This document shows positions 47,355-62,300 of a DNA stretch of 64,000 nt, piece by piece. This DNA is from Antedon mediterranea (lineage: Eukaryota > Echinodermata > Crinoidea > Comatulida > Antedonidae). The DNA is taken from the NCBI RefSeq assembly GCF_964355755.1, contig NC_092678.1, positions 15,224,922 to 15,288,921 on the forward strand. The letters run 5' to 3'. Both the position numbers and the translations under genes were made by a program. The notes beneath the pieces were generated by a model, which was given only the letters and a program-made list of their open reading frames with translations, was not told where the DNA came from and did no database searches. Numbering within the stretch: position 1 is the stretch's first letter; the number at the start of each line of letters is the position of its first letter.

Positions 47355-50300
47355 GTAAGACAAAATAATGATAGGACTCCCATATTACTATAACAAATTA
47401 TTTTCATTCAATTAGTTAGTCAATTCTATTTCGTCATCAGCCTATGTCGCTACGGAGTAGTACGAGAGAGAGTACCGCGCATGCGTATGCCAGTTGTACC
47501 GTTCATGTACATGCTGCTAGTCATTTTCATTTATATCAGATAGAATAAATTTCCAAACTACAGTTTCAAAGTTTTTGTAGATTTGCCACCTAGACTGGTC
47601 AATTCAGATAAGTATATAGACACTACAGACCGTTTTTTAGAACAGGTTATTTCTTGTTTTCTCTATGGAGAACAGTGATTACTTTTCTACTTTACTAGCC
47701 TCTAGGGCTAGGGCTAGGCTAGTACTAGCTAGGTCACGCGAGGGTTTTTCCGCCGGCGCGCTTCCCGAAGAGACTAATACACTGTTGGGCGAGCTTAGTA
47801 GAGCCAAGCCTATTCAATTGTCCTCAAATGAAGCAATTAACACACCAGCTTCACAGGAAGCATACACACTAGCTTCACACACAGGAAGCATACACTCCAG
47901 CTTCACAGGAAGCATCAAATACTGCACATGCAGCACATGATACCTCTAATGACATATTCGGAGGGGATGATTTTGAAGAGGTGGAGGAGGAAAATGTAGA
48001 CTCCATCCTTAATCTAATCGATACGTCCCTATGTGTTGACAACACTGTTGGGCCTGACATATCGGAAAAAATCGCAAAAATAATAAATGCTAAATTTGAA
48101 TCTGCACTGAGTCTAGATACCTGGTAATCTAAAAGAAGTATATGTACCAAAAGTAAATGACCAAATTTGGAATGGACTGAAGTCTTTTAATAGACAAAGG
48201 GATCTGCCTGTAGCAGCCCTACAGGACTCAGCCGTAAAGGCCACAAGTGCCATTGCTATTTGTATCGAAGATATGCTTAAGGCGAAAGAATCCAAAAAGG
48301 CTCCTGATTATATGCTAACAGCTACCCGCCTGTTTGACTCTGTAGCCCTCTTGGGTTTTGTCAACAAAGAGTTATCGTATAAAAGGAGGGACACATTAAG
48401 ACCGCTACTAAGCACAGACCTCAAAAATGCATGTTTAAGAACAAACAAACCTGAAAGAATGCTATTTGGCAATGACTTAAAACAGGTTATGACTGATTCA
48501 AAACTGGAAGGGAGGATTATGAAAAACCAGGGAGAAGTAGGCAGATATGCCCCATACACTACACAGAGAAGACCCTTTTAGTCGCGGGGACGCGACTCTA
48601 TAGTTCACTATATGTCGGTCGGTCTGGTATCACTATGCGTTTTAGCACGCGACTTATGGCTGTTGGCCTTGTTTACCTCAGAGAGGGTACAACCCTCAGA
48701 CATATCGACAAATTACCGGCGATAGATTCACAGGTAAAGGCACACTCTGAGTTAAATGATCTTAAATGATACTTAGACTATCGAGTAGACCATTTGTTGG
48801 TGGCCAATTGAAAACATTTATAGAAAAATGGCAAGAACTAACTTCTGACCATACAATCCTAAATTCAGTGAAGGGTGAAATAATACAATTTTTAAGTCCT
48901 CCACCACCAACCATTACACGTCCATCAAATTGTATTGTAAAGAATCACATCAACTTAGTAGAACATGAAATACAGACACTGTTAACTAAACGTGTACTGG
49001 TTAAATGTGCATATGAACCAGGGGAATATGTATCTCCAACTTTTTCAGTTCCTAAGAAAGATAATAGGGCACTCATAATTTTAAATTTAAAATCACTAAA
49101 CAAATATATTGAATATAAACACTTTAAAATGAACACAATCAATACCGCATTAAGTATGATAACGAAGAATTGTTGGATGGCCTCTATTGACTTAAAGGAT
49201 GCATATTATAGTGTGGGAATACACAAGGATTCTCAGAAGTATCTAAAATTTCACTATCAGGGAGAACTTTATAAATTTACAGCATATCCAAATGGTCTTT
49301 CCTTTTGCCCACGAACATTCACCAAACTATTAAAACCACCACTTAGTTTTCTGAGAAAGAGAGGACATATTTTATGTGTCTATATTGATGATCTACTATT
49401 ATTAGAAGATGTATTGATACTATTATGGAAACAATAAAGATGTTTGATAATTTAGGTTTTGTTATACATCCTGAAAAATCAGTTTTATACCTACACAAAG
49501 TATCACATTCTTAGGTTTTAATATTAATTCAGGTAATATGAAAATTACTTTGACAAGTCCAAAATTGATCGACTTACTGACTGTATTACCAGGATATTGG
49601 CAATACCTACTCCAACAATTCGAGAGATAGCACAGATTATTGGGGTATATGGTGTCAAGCTTCCCTGCTGTACAATATGGTAAATGCCATTATCGGGCAG
49701 TGGAGAGGGATAAGATGAATGCTTTAAAGACAGCCAGAGGAAATTTCGACTCTAAATGTCCTCGGCTATTGAGGATCTACAATGGTGGCTGATAAACCTA
49801 CCACAATGTTTTAATGTAATTTGACATTTAGCAATTGATTTAACTATTTACACAGACGCCTCTCTTTCTGGTTGTGGTAACAATGGGTGAAGCCGCTACA
49901 GGTGGTCATTGGACAGTAAATGAGAGAAAATACCATATAAATTATTTAGAGCTATTAGCTGCATATTTGGCCTGAAATCCTTTTCCAAACAAGTTCTAGG
50001 TGAACAGGTAAAGCTCATGATTGACATTACTACTGCTGTTTCCATTATAAATAATATGGGAACATGTCACAGTGATCCTTGTAATGATATTACATGGACA
50101 ATTTGGGCATAATATTATAATAATATTGGATTACTGCAATCCACATACCAGGAGTGCTTAACAGTCGACAAATCGTGTCAAATTTCGACTCGGAGAGGGC
50201 GCCCTACTTTTCTAATTTAGTTCAAAATTGCTAAATTTTAGGGTGTTGGAAAAACACAATATTTGTAAATTTAGCTGATTATCGGAAAAATATTGTTAGT

Positions 50301-53300
50301 GAAATAAATTCATAAATGGTTTTAATATATTGTCATGTAAAATTAAATGTATTTGAACAAAACGATAATCTGTAATTTAACGGCAAAATCAACCAATGTC
50401 TTTTTTTCGAAAATGTACCCTAGAAAATCATTAAAATAAAATATTTAGATAAATTGAACAGTCCTGAATTTAAAATCCCTGTTAGAAAAATTAATAATCT
50501 ACAATATACGATATTAAGATACAAAATTCGGTGGTTGGGATGCAGCTCCGACTATTCAATCTAAAGGTACCACTATTTGTTCCATCGAAAACTAGCGAAA
50601 CCGCCATTTTGTAAACACATCGTCATCGTGTTTATGAATTTATTTATATCGAACGATATACGCGATGTTTATAATTGTCCGCGTATAAGAATTCATATAA
50701 ATAAATACATTCCAATACAACGTATATTATTACTTGTTTATTTATCACAGTATACATTTTAGTTGAGGAATATTTATCATAACTATTATAATAGCTTTTA
50801 TACGAGTCCGAGGCCTAGCCCTATTAGCGACCGATTGTTCCAGGGGCGGAAAGTCACTTAGTGACGTTGTGATCGGGCGCGTCGGGCCTAGCTAATATTA
50901 ATAATATGACCTGAAATAAGCGGCTAACAAGAACTGTTATATACTTGCTTACAATTGTTTTGTTATTGATGAACAAACAAGCAATTAGATTGAATAACAA
51001 ATTATTTATTCATTTTTTTGGGTAAAAACATGTACAAACTAGTACTGTATAATATAAATTATAATATTTATAGTAATTATTAAACTAATACAGTATTAAT
51101 CAAATATAAAATAGGCCTAACATACAATAAATATTCAATTTTTAAGGTCTACCACATGACAATAACATAATTTACAGAGTATAGTGTAGTACGTTTGCAT
51201 TCAACATAAATATTTGTATTGTAATTCATCTAAATCCTCTGCAACATACATATATATTTGTAATTCAACATTTTGTTTTAAATAATTAAATTATAGTTTG
51301 GGTATGACAATGTCGGTAGGTACCGGTGTCATCTTTTTATCCACTTCACTCTCAGTTTGAAGTCACAAAGACAAAGAACTCTGCATCATCAACGATTCCT
51401 GAAAGTGTCAGAAAAAATAATAAATATTATTTAAAAAAAATGTTAATGTCTGGTTGTACTGTATATATAATTATAATATTATATGATGACATAAAAGTAA
51501 GGCAAATGGAAGCTGTATTTTATTATTTAAATTACAGTATTTACTATTATTATTTATATAATCTAGGCCTACTAGTACTAGTAGCCTGCTAGGCATCTAT
51601 TGAGCCTAATAAATCAAATAATAAATGAAAAATAAAATAATAATATTAATACTGATTGAAAAAAAGTATTTTTTTTTGCGGAGATCAGATCACCAGGCTA
51701 GGCCGGCCAGGACCAATGATACTCGTAATCAGTACAACTTATAACGACTATCGGATCAGCATCAACACAGTACAACACACGTCTCGCTATCGCCTATCCT
51801 GACACACGTGTCTCGCGTTGCCGAAACCACGCTCACAGCTAGAAAATGTATCTACCTTTCGAGGCCTGAGAATACACCAACAAATTTTGAACAGGATAGA
51901 AATATATCATACTCGATTAAACTAATATTATTCTTGATAAAACAATTGATTATAATTTTTTTAATTTGTTGGGATGCACCTCCGACTATTCAGAAAATGG
52001 ACAACAAAACAGTAGTCAAATCGTACCACATTTATAAATTTCACGAGTCCCGACTTCAGTCGCCGAATGTATTGTATTAGCTTCGGTTTCTTTGAAGGAA
52101 ACCGATTGGTTATTCAATAATACTTATTAGGAAATGCTTTTACCATAATAGGTAATGTTGGGCGGGTCTTAAATATTCATGAGAGCTTAAAATAAAACGG
52201 CACTTATTTGCTAGGCGACGAAAAATCGTGGTTTCAGTTTTCAACGATAGGTGGCGCTTCAAAATCATCAATGCGGAAGTAAGTCGATTTTACACGATTT
52301 AACGGTCAAAACGCGAAGTGGCTTTCCCACTGTAATGTTACTGCTGATTTGAATCTCGAAGACAGAATATAGATACAGAATGGATGCTAAATTCTAAAAC
52401 TTTATGTGAGGTTCTAACGAAACTTAATGTTCTACCCACAATTGATTTATTTGCATCAAGACTAAATAAACAATTTGATAAATACATCTCTTATAGACAA
52501 GATCCATATGCAACAGATATTGATGCGTTTACAATATAATGGCAAAATATATTATTTTATTTGTCATATACTGTACATTACTTGTACTGTAATTGTAACC
52601 GATTGTAATGGTCTAACGCCCTCTATATACATAGTGTTGTGGAGAATGAATAAAGCCCCGGATGCGGGGAAGATGGAGAACGACTAAACCTCGACTCACG
52701 TGTGTTTACTTGTTGTGCTTTTATGGTTCGGATATTTACCTTAAATGGTGTTAGTACACAACAAAATTGCTTTCCCCCTTTTAATTGTGTTCTCAGGGTT
52801 ATACAGAAAATAATACAAGACAAGGCGTAGGGAATTCTAGTACAGTAGTACCAGATTGACCATCCCAATCGTGGTACCCCATGCTGCTGGGGATACTCAA
52901 GGAAGCAAACACAAATTCATGCACAACCGGGCTTGACTCATCCTCTACCCAAGAAACTATGACTGCTCATATGTCATGTATCAGCAGAAGCTTATCAAAG
53001 GGATTTACCTCAGGCACATTAGATATCATACCAGGGAGTTGTAAACTCCCTGATCATACTAGCATCGTGGTGAGCAGGAACAAAGGTTCAATATCAAACT
53101 ATGGCTAACAGATGGTTTGAATTTTGTGAGAGAAAAAATTGTGACATTATTTCACCACATGTGACATTACCACTTGAGTTTTTATCAGATATGTTTAATT
53201 CAGGTTTATCGTACAGTTCTATTAATACTGCTAGAAGTATGTTGTCCTCTCTTTTTGCTGTAGGTCAAGAGTATGCATCTTTTGGTCAATTACCTATTGT

Positions 53301-56300
53301 GAAACGCTTTATGAAGGGTATTTTTGAATAAGAGACCATAAAGCCCATCTTTACCAAGGTACAGTTATACTTGGAATGTCAATGTTGCCCTAGATTGCAT
53401 CAGAGGGCAACCATCAATCCAAGAATCATCGCTGAAAGAAATATCACAAAGATTGGCGTTCTTATTGTGTCTTTTAAGTGGTCAAAGGTGCCAGACGATA
53501 TTAAATCTCTCGATTGCAAATATGGAAAAGAGTGATCATAAAATTGTTTTCTATGTAACTAAAAAATTAAAGCATACATGGGTTGGCTCACATCAAAAGC
53601 CATTTTCATGTACAAGTGTTTTTCGCCAGGATAAGGCACAGCTACTGTTAAGTTACATTTCTCCACATAAGCCGATTTCAAAAGATACAGTGTCCCACTG
53701 GGTAAAGAAATTCATGTGTAATGCAGGTATAGATACAGTCCAATATAAGCCCCATAGTACCAGATCAGCCTCAGCTTCTCATCTTCTAAATAAAAATGTT
53801 GACCTAAACAACAACATGAAGTCAGCTGGTTGGGCTAAGGAGGAAACTTTTCAGAAATATTATAATCATATAGCACCTCCTACTTTTAATTATGGTACTG
53901 CAGTTCTTGAGTCATGCTCAAGCGAGAAATGAAGTGTTATTGAAACCATGTTTGCATTGTTTAAAGTTTATGTTTCTTATAGTTACTATCCAAGGGTATG
54001 TTTTACAGTGTTATTACCTGAATGTTATTTTTCCTGTAAGCAGTGTATAATACAGGAAATACAGTGATTTCAGTTAATTGTTTACAGACTAAAGTATCGT
54101 ACTACATAGTTTTGTGGTAATAAAATGTTTTCTATTGAAAGAATGTAAACGATTTGAATGACTGTTAATTTGTTTATTAATCTGTTTTTCCACCGTTTTG
54201 CGAATACTGGCTCACTGTGCTCTAAAGTCTCGTACTACTCCGTAGCGACATAGGCTGATGACGAAATAGAATTGAAAATTAAACGAGACTTACCTGTAAG
54301 TTGAAGTTTAATTGTAATTCTATGAGTCATCAGCCGGGAGTGGAGGAGTTGTACGCCCTCCCTTACGTAGGTTTGGCCCTGACCCAGACTCCTCCACTCT
54401 CCTCACTGAGCCTGTATTCTGCTCTAAAGACTGGTATACGCATGCGCGGTACTCTCTCTCGTACAACTCCTCCACTCCCGGCTGATGACTCATAGAATTA
54501 AAATTAAACTTCAACTTACAGGTAAGTCTCGTTTAATTTTCAATTAGACCATTACATGTATGTAAATTGTAAAACTGTATTCATTATGCCTATATTCAAA
54601 TGTAATGATTACTGTATAATACCCTGGATCAATAACACACGCTTCATTGACGAATGCTGCAAATTAAATAAACGATCAGTACTTAGGCCTACTGTTAATG
54701 TTTGTTTTAAATTGTGAGATCATCGGTGTGTACAGTTACTGTAGAGGGTTGGCCGATTAGGTAAACGGTCAGAATGACAGTTTCAAGTCAAGAGCCCATT
54801 TTGTGTATGTGAATAAAAAAAGAGCATAATTGAGTTCATCTACATCCAATCTAGTAAGACTTTTTTTAAATAATTATACAGATAATTCATAATGGTGACT
54901 ACAGTAGAATCACATTTCTTTGACAGTCGACAACAGCAACTATGTATTCACTTTATTCGCTTATCATTATAGTTATAACAATTATTTACTTCAGGGTTGT
55001 ACAATAACTGTTTTTGTTCTTCATGATTTGTAATATTAGCATGTTATTAAATGTAGTATAAATTTAACTGATTTTATTCATATCATAACAGTGTTGAATT
55101 TACAACAATTGTCAATGTGACATGAATAAAAAAACCTGTTTGCATTACAGCTGTAATCTATATTTATAAATTACATGGTTATGATTTCTTTCTAGTTTGG
55201 ATATACTCCTCTACATAACTATTTACTATGTGCCAACCCTACAACAGAAATAGTGGATTATCTCATACAACACGGGGCATCAGCAACGTCACAAACTTTG
55301 GTAATTTACACAAAATCTTAGTGGTCTTTATGTCGTTATTATGAAAACAGTAGGCCTATCTGTTCCAGCAAACATCTCATTTCATTTATAATTTGTCATT
55401 TATAATTAAAATTAATTATTTAGAATTATTCATTGCGAATTTTAGAAGCAGTTATTGAATGAAACAAGAAATGAAGACATGTCATAAGCGACATGTGTTT
55501 TAGAAACAATATTACATTGCATAAAGTCAATTAATATTAATTCACACATTGTATTACAATTATAGTATCACTTTAATTTATCTGTTTAGTTTGTTTAAGT
55601 TGGTTTATATAATATAATAATTATCTCTTGAAATAATGTTACTTGTGTCCTATTTTATAAAGGCGTAGACAAGTAGACTGTTGCGTTGACGTTGGTTTGT
55701 ACGGTATGCTATGTAACAAGCTATGTGTTGTAAATAATGTACAAATGAATGTAGCTGATTTTTATTGTTTTGTACATTCAAAAGATTTTGTAATAACAAT
55801 GTACAATTTATAACCATTATCAATGTGGCATGACCGAAATATATGATTGCATTACAGCTGGAATTGATATTTACTACTACATGGTTATGATTTCTTTATA
55901 GTCTGGATACACTCCACTACATTTGTATTTACTATGTGCCAACACTACAACAGACATAGTGGATTGTCTCATACAACACGGCGCAGAAGTAACGTCACAA
56001 GATAAGGTAACATACAATTTTAGGAGGTCTATTATTAGGCCAGTATTAATAAAACATTATCGGTTCAAGTAAACATCTCTATTCCATTTATGACGTCTCT
56101 TTTATAATTATATGAATTATTTAGAAGTAGGTATTACAAATTCAAAAACAGTTATTAAATAAAAAAATAAATTAATTAAAAACTATTGTGCAGACTGCCA
56201 TGAACGATATGTGTTTGTACAAACAATTATTACATAGTATAACTATGTGCGTTTCCCCAATTATGACATCATATAATCGATTGTCATTCATAGTGTGAAT

Positions 56301-59300
56301 GAATTTCTAGTATGGATACACTACACTACATAGGTATTTGCGATATTCTAACAGCAATAGTGACTTGTCTCACATAGTATGGCGCATCAGTAACATCACA
56401 ACATGTAGTAATGTACATACAATCATAGTGGTATTTATGTCATCATTATGAAAACAGTATCTGTTCCAGCAAACATCTCTATTTCATTTATAACATGTAA
56501 TTTATAATTAATATTGATTATTTTTATTTATTTATTGCGAATTTTAGAAGCAGTTATTGAATGAAACAAGAAATGAAGACATGCCAAAACCGACATGTAT
56601 TTTTAGAAACAATATTACATTGCATAAAGTCAATTAATATTAATTCATACATTGTATTACAATTATAGTAGCACTTTGATTTATCTGTTTAGTTTGTTTA
56701 AGTTGGTTTAAATAATATAATAATTAACTCTTGAAATAATTGTATTTGGGTCCTTTTTTATAAAGACGTAGACATGTAGACTGTTGCGTTGACGTTGGTC
56801 TGTACGGCATGCTATATGTAACAAGCCATATGTGGTAAATAATGTACAAATAAATTTAGCTGGTTTTTATTGTTTTGTACACTCAGAGGATTTTGTCATA
56901 ACAATATACAATTTAAAACCATTATCAATCTGGCATGACCGAATGATTACAATACAGCTGGAATTGATATTTACTACTACATGGTTATGATTTCTTTCTA
57001 GTCTGGATACACTCCACTACATGTGTATTTACGATGTGCCAATCCTACAACAGAAATAGTGGATTATCTCATACAACACGGCGCACCAGTAACGTCAAAA
57101 AATAAGGTAACATACAAGTTTAGGAGGTCTATTATGCCAGTATTAATAAAACATTGTCGGTTCAAGCAGCAAACATCTCTATTCCATTTATGACGTCTCT
57201 TTATAATTATATGAATTATTTATAAGTAGGTATTGCATATTCAAAAACATTTATTAAATAAAAAATAAATTAATTAAAAATTATATTATGCAGACATGCC
57301 ATGATCGATATGTGTTAGTAAAAACAATTATTCCATAGTATAACTAAGTGCGTCTCACCAATTATGATGTCATAATATAATCGATTGTAATTCAAACATT
57401 TGTATTACAATTATAGTAGTTCTTCAATTTATCCGTCTATTTTTTTAAGCTGGTTAGAATATAATTATTATTCTTGAACTAATTTTATTGGGTCTTAATT
57501 TAACATAACAAAAAAATATGAATAAATTACATGAATATGGCTTCTTTCTAGTATGGCGACACTACACTACATAGGTATTTGCGATATTCTAACAACAATA
57601 GTGACTTGTCTTACATAGTATGGCGCATCAGTAACATCACAACATGTAGTAATGTACATACAATCATAGTGGTATTTATTTCATTATTATGAAAACAGTA
57701 TCTGTTCCAGCAAACATCTCTATTTCATTTATAATATGTAATTTATAATTAATATTGATTATTTTGAATTATTTATTGTCATAACCGACATGTTTTTTTA
57801 GAAACAATATTACATTGCATAAAGTCAATTAATATTAATTCACATATTGTTTTACACTTATAGTAGCACTTAAATTTATCTGTCTAGTTTGTTTAAGTTG
57901 GTTTAAATAATAATAACCAACTCTTGGAATAATTTTATTTGGATCCTATTTTATAGAGGCCTATATTTTCTTTTTTTATTCAATCAAATACGATAGATAA
58001 GTACGAAATTATGTGGAATGTTTTGGTCCTCCGAAAAATTGCATTCATTTTGTTTGACCTAGGTCAAAGGTCAAATGTCAAACAATGCAATTCAGTGACC
58101 ACAAAAAGTAATCCGTATATATTCAGGCCTCACGTCCTGGGACAGTAAATTACCCACGTATGGGATACGGGCCACGTATTCAAAGGGTTGTGTCTATTTT
58201 GTTTTAATTCTAAAAGCAGCAATTTTAAATACAAATTTGCAGAGTAATCGCAAATGATATTAGTGCTCACTTTAAAATGAATGTTTGAAAATCCATGCAG
58301 TCAAAAAATGATCTTTCTTTGTGTTTTTTTTTTGTGTAAAAATATTAAAATAATAGACGTTTGATGTGTTATTGATTAATATCATGTCAGTTATTTCCGT
58401 CCTCATATTTGGTATAAGAAAAGAATACTGCATTTCATGGTCGTCTGGTAAATTATCGTGTTTTATAAATGTTCTCAAAGTATGATTATCATTTCCATTT
58501 GGATAACAGTGATAATAGTTGAATTTGGTTGACTATTCTTGCAGTCTCCCGTTGTTCAGTTGAATGTCTTGATATGTGGTGGTAATAATAATTGGTGGTT
58601 TGTTTTTAAGATGATTAGCAATATATATTTCTGGTAGTGTAGGCCAAATTAGAAAGAAGTAAATATAATTGCATCTTTTTTCTCATTGTTTGTAAATCCT
58701 TATATACAATAGCCTACAATCCTTGCAAAAAAATTACATAAAACAAACAATTAAAAATCAACCAAAAAATAACAAAACACAGTGTAAGCATAATGTACTT
58801 CACAATATTTCATACACCTTCCGGGAGCTAATGAAATTATTATCAACCAGTCAAATATTATATCGGCCTAAAAGTGGGCCGATTTTCGTCACACCTCGGC
58901 CAAATCATCCCGCATTCAGCTATTTCCTAGACCTTGTATTTATTGAGAAACGTAATCTAGCCTTGTGTTATCACTGCATTAGGTATTTGGAAAAATGGTA
59001 AAGGGGTGCTGAATTAAGTTTGGCGGGAGTGATGTACATGAGGTAGAAACATGAGCAAGAATACAGTTTTGAAGGCGTACCGCCCGTTTTATTTGAAATG
59101 AGGCACGGAGTGCTGCCGCTATATTATAACTGCAGCTGCGCTGATCACATCACGTGTGCTCTCTCAATATCGATATTGCTACTGACCCTAGTGATCTAAT
59201 TGTGATGAAGGAAAATTGCCAAGAATTTTCGAAAGCTATTATAGGTTGAGCCCACAGACCAATAATACACAAGCAAACCCTTTTATTTGAATTTGTTTTT

Positions 59301-62300
59301 TGTTTTATTATAATTAGTTAACTACAATTATTTGCTGCAATAACATGTATGTATAAACATCATGATTATGTATTAACTACGGTATAGGAAGGAAATTCCC
59401 ATGTCAGATACATATCTCTATGGCCTAATTTATTAAATATACGTCCTGCTTTGAATAAATTCCCCATCAGATAGAAAAATAGAGTGAGTTGCTGAGCGGT
59501 TAAGACAGTGGAACCGTAGCCATAACGTAAGGGTTCGAGGCTCACTCACTCCATAGTTCTGGTGGTAGAGAATGAGTCTTCTGGGATAAGGACGATAAAC
59601 CGTAGGTCCAGTGTACACATCTAGGTCATGTGCATTTTAAAGAAAGTAGTGCATATTATTTTTATAAGAGTAGGTGGTTACCCCGTTGTACTACATTCCT
59701 AAGCAGCCACAAACTAACTAACGAGGGCCCTTCCTTCAATATAACTGGATAGGCCACCCTCATTAATTATGGTATTAAATAAAAATAAATAAAATCCGAA
59801 CAAAAGAGATGTTACTTTAAAATGTTATACTTACCATCTAAGATACCGACAAAAAAGTTTAGGTTTAGTTCTACGAATTCATCATATATTTGACCACTAG
59901 ATATCCATGCATGCATAAAAGTAGTTGAAGATATATTGTCCCCCTGACAAATAATTGTTTTACATTCATTCATTTGTTCAATATGTCATTTTAATGTCAT
60001 AATAGTTATTCACTTTGACCAGAATTTGGATCAAAACAAAAAAGATTTACCTGAGAAAACTGTAATGTAAAGCAAAACATTGTAAACTTGTCTGCCAGAC
60101 AAAGAATAATAGTGAAATCATTATTTTCTTTAGTTTTTTTTCTTATTTAATAGTTTTATTAAAACTGCAATCTCATCTATTCAAAGTCTGACTTTATAGC
60201 TCTTTAATTTTCATGATTTTGGTGGCAATACATCTTTAATTAATAATAATAATAATTATTATATGATAGCCAATCACCAAAAATGGTTGTTGCCCATAAA
60301 GGCCATACATCATTGTACAACCTGGAATCTTTCAACCACCCGATTCCTTCCTCTGGATTATCTAGCTGTGTGTCAGACAATTTTAATTTAATATGAAACT
60401 GCTGTTCTAATTAAATTTGGTACCATATGTCATTTTTACTGTTGTTATCAACTATTAAAAAGAAGCTGTTTGGTCTGGATGTAATGTGGTTGTCTCACGC
60501 TATAAGCAGCAAATTTGATCTGATGTTTTTTGATATCATGATGATATGTTTTATGTTTTAAATATCTCTAACAATCTAGCTGTTCCACTTTTCAATTATC
60601 TTTTAAAAAAATCTCTTATCACCATTATTGTTGATCATCTTTTGAACCACTTTCCGATTTGCTGGAACCATTTTAATCAACTGAGCCAATGTGAGATGCA
60701 ATGCCTCGCGAGCTTATGAATACGTTGTAATAACCCAGCTTTACTCCAATTCTGGTTGTGTAGTTGTTCAAAAGTCCCTTATATTTGGCAAACTCCTCCG
60801 CAAATTCAGTTCAACATTACCGGTTCCCATTTCCATATTATAAATGATCAAACTATCAAGTTATCTAAAAACTTTCAGAGTTTCTTACTGCATTTTACCA
60901 AGCCTAATAATCGAGTATGGGTATGCATGTTTTCAGTTGTTTATTACATAACAGTATTTCATTTCATTATTTTTTCTGTCTATTTCAATATATACATAAC
61001 AAATGGTCAACCTAAGTGAACTTAATCACTGTAGCGAAGCCGGTTGACCCAACTATTATTATTATTTATAAGACTCATTATATATATCTACAACAGACTG
61101 GTTACGACAAGCAAATACAGCTGGACACCTCTAGCGTTCGTGGTATGGAGATTAAATATCTTAATGGGAAACAAAATAATATACAAATATATTTGTTGAA
61201 TTATCGGCATCGTTTGTTTAATTAAATTGTTTATTGTATGAATAATATGTGTGATTTGTAATGCACTTGGGAAAAAGTTGGCTTACGTATGTCTTATTAT
61301 GTAATAATAATATATCTTCATAAATGCGGTTTACGATATAGCAACTACACGGAGAGGTATCTTTCATCGTGTTTAGTTCAAGTATATAGTTAGGTTGACG
61401 TTCAGAACCATAAGTGTTTGCTGCAATACACTGTATATATAAACCACATGATTATATTTTCTCTTCAGAACGGAAACACCGCGCTGTATGAATACATGCG
61501 TTCAAATGAACCTAAATTAGAAGTAGTAAACTATCGCACAAAGCAAGGTGCACTAAATAAGGTAATCTATATGTAAATTTACGTAAGGGCAAAATTCGGT
61601 AAATCACGCCTTACTTCTAGAATTTTTTCTCGATGGTATATAAAGTTGGTTCGTACTTTCGGCACTGATTTTAACCACCTGATGTAACCCTGTTTACTAA
61701 TTAAATTAAGTTAGATAATTAGTTATTGACGATTAAAACGAATTTAGGTTCAACGATTTGCCCCAAATAGGGGTGTTTTCCCATCGTGGTATACACTGTC
61801 TAATGGATGTCCATCTTGAAAAATACCCGCCATAAAAATGAGAGGAGGCTTCGCATTTTCCTATCTCCTCCTACAATAATTGTTTTTAATAGCTGAAAAC
61901 CGGTTGAACAGCTAGAGTACAGCGTCATAATGTTGAAGACAGGCCGATTTTCTTTAAAAAATACTATTTTTATAGATTTAATATATGTTTATACAAATGT
62001 ATTGATTTGCGATGAATGGAACATTCCAATCTCTGTTTCACAAGTGTCTATTCCCTCAGGCGTCGTAAAGGCAAGTACTGTATACTCATAACAGAAATTT
62101 GATCCATTTTTTTTTTCAATCTGTGCTGCAGAGGTTGGATATAATTTTTTTTTTAAACGGATAATGAGCTAGCGTTTTCACTCGCCGTATATTATGTACA
62201 AATCTTTATTATTGCAGTTAAACCACCCACATCATCACCCTTCCCTCACTGGCATTAGTAGCGTTGTGAAACCAGTAGAGGTTAGGCCTACGGTACATCA

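Larger units (their letters stand above)
47421..54274 (+). mobile_element. DIRS1-like tyrosine-recombinase retrotransposon, decayed and interrupted
   Basis: Perfect 46-bp inverted termini (47,421-47,466 and 54,229-54,274, starting CAATTCTATTTCGTCATCAG) enclose a Gag-like frame, an RT with YIDD, RNase H, and a tyrosine recombinase. Inverted termini with a tyrosine recombinase instead of integrase define the DIRS group. A further part of the left end (47,460-47,493) reappears in reverse at 54,430-54,463, as in DIRS internal complementary regions. It is in gene B's second intron, same orientation as the gene. Frameshifts and four insertions disable it. Confidence 0.88.
55141..57960 (+). repeat. 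Tandemly duplicated ankyrin exon-intron units
   Basis: A unit of about 1.1-1.24 kb holding exon type X and exon type Y is repeated: X 55,196 and Y 55,902; X 56,311 (broken) and Y 57,002; X 57,552 (broken) then a partial unit to about 57,960. Intron sequences such as CAGCAAACATCTC and ACATTGCATAAAGTCAATTA recur at the same offsets. Confidence 0.88.
59482..61085 (+). repeat. Intronic segmental duplication, copy 2
   Basis: Partner of 2,803-8,107. It lacks the three insertions found there and so shows the pre-insertion state. It ends at an acceptor-like CTACAACAG (61,085), the position equal to gene A's exon 1 acceptor. The sequence after it (TGYDKQIQLDTSS...NNIQIYLLNY) is at best a degenerate ankyrin unit and reaches a stop at 61,222. 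Confidence 0.85.

Noticed and set aside
61086-61224. Exon encoding TGYDKQIQLDTSS... at the acceptor that matches gene A exon 1
   Set aside because: Similarity to an ankyrin unit is weak and it ends in a stop with no donor; it may be a decayed exon. Mentioned in the duplication entry but not called.
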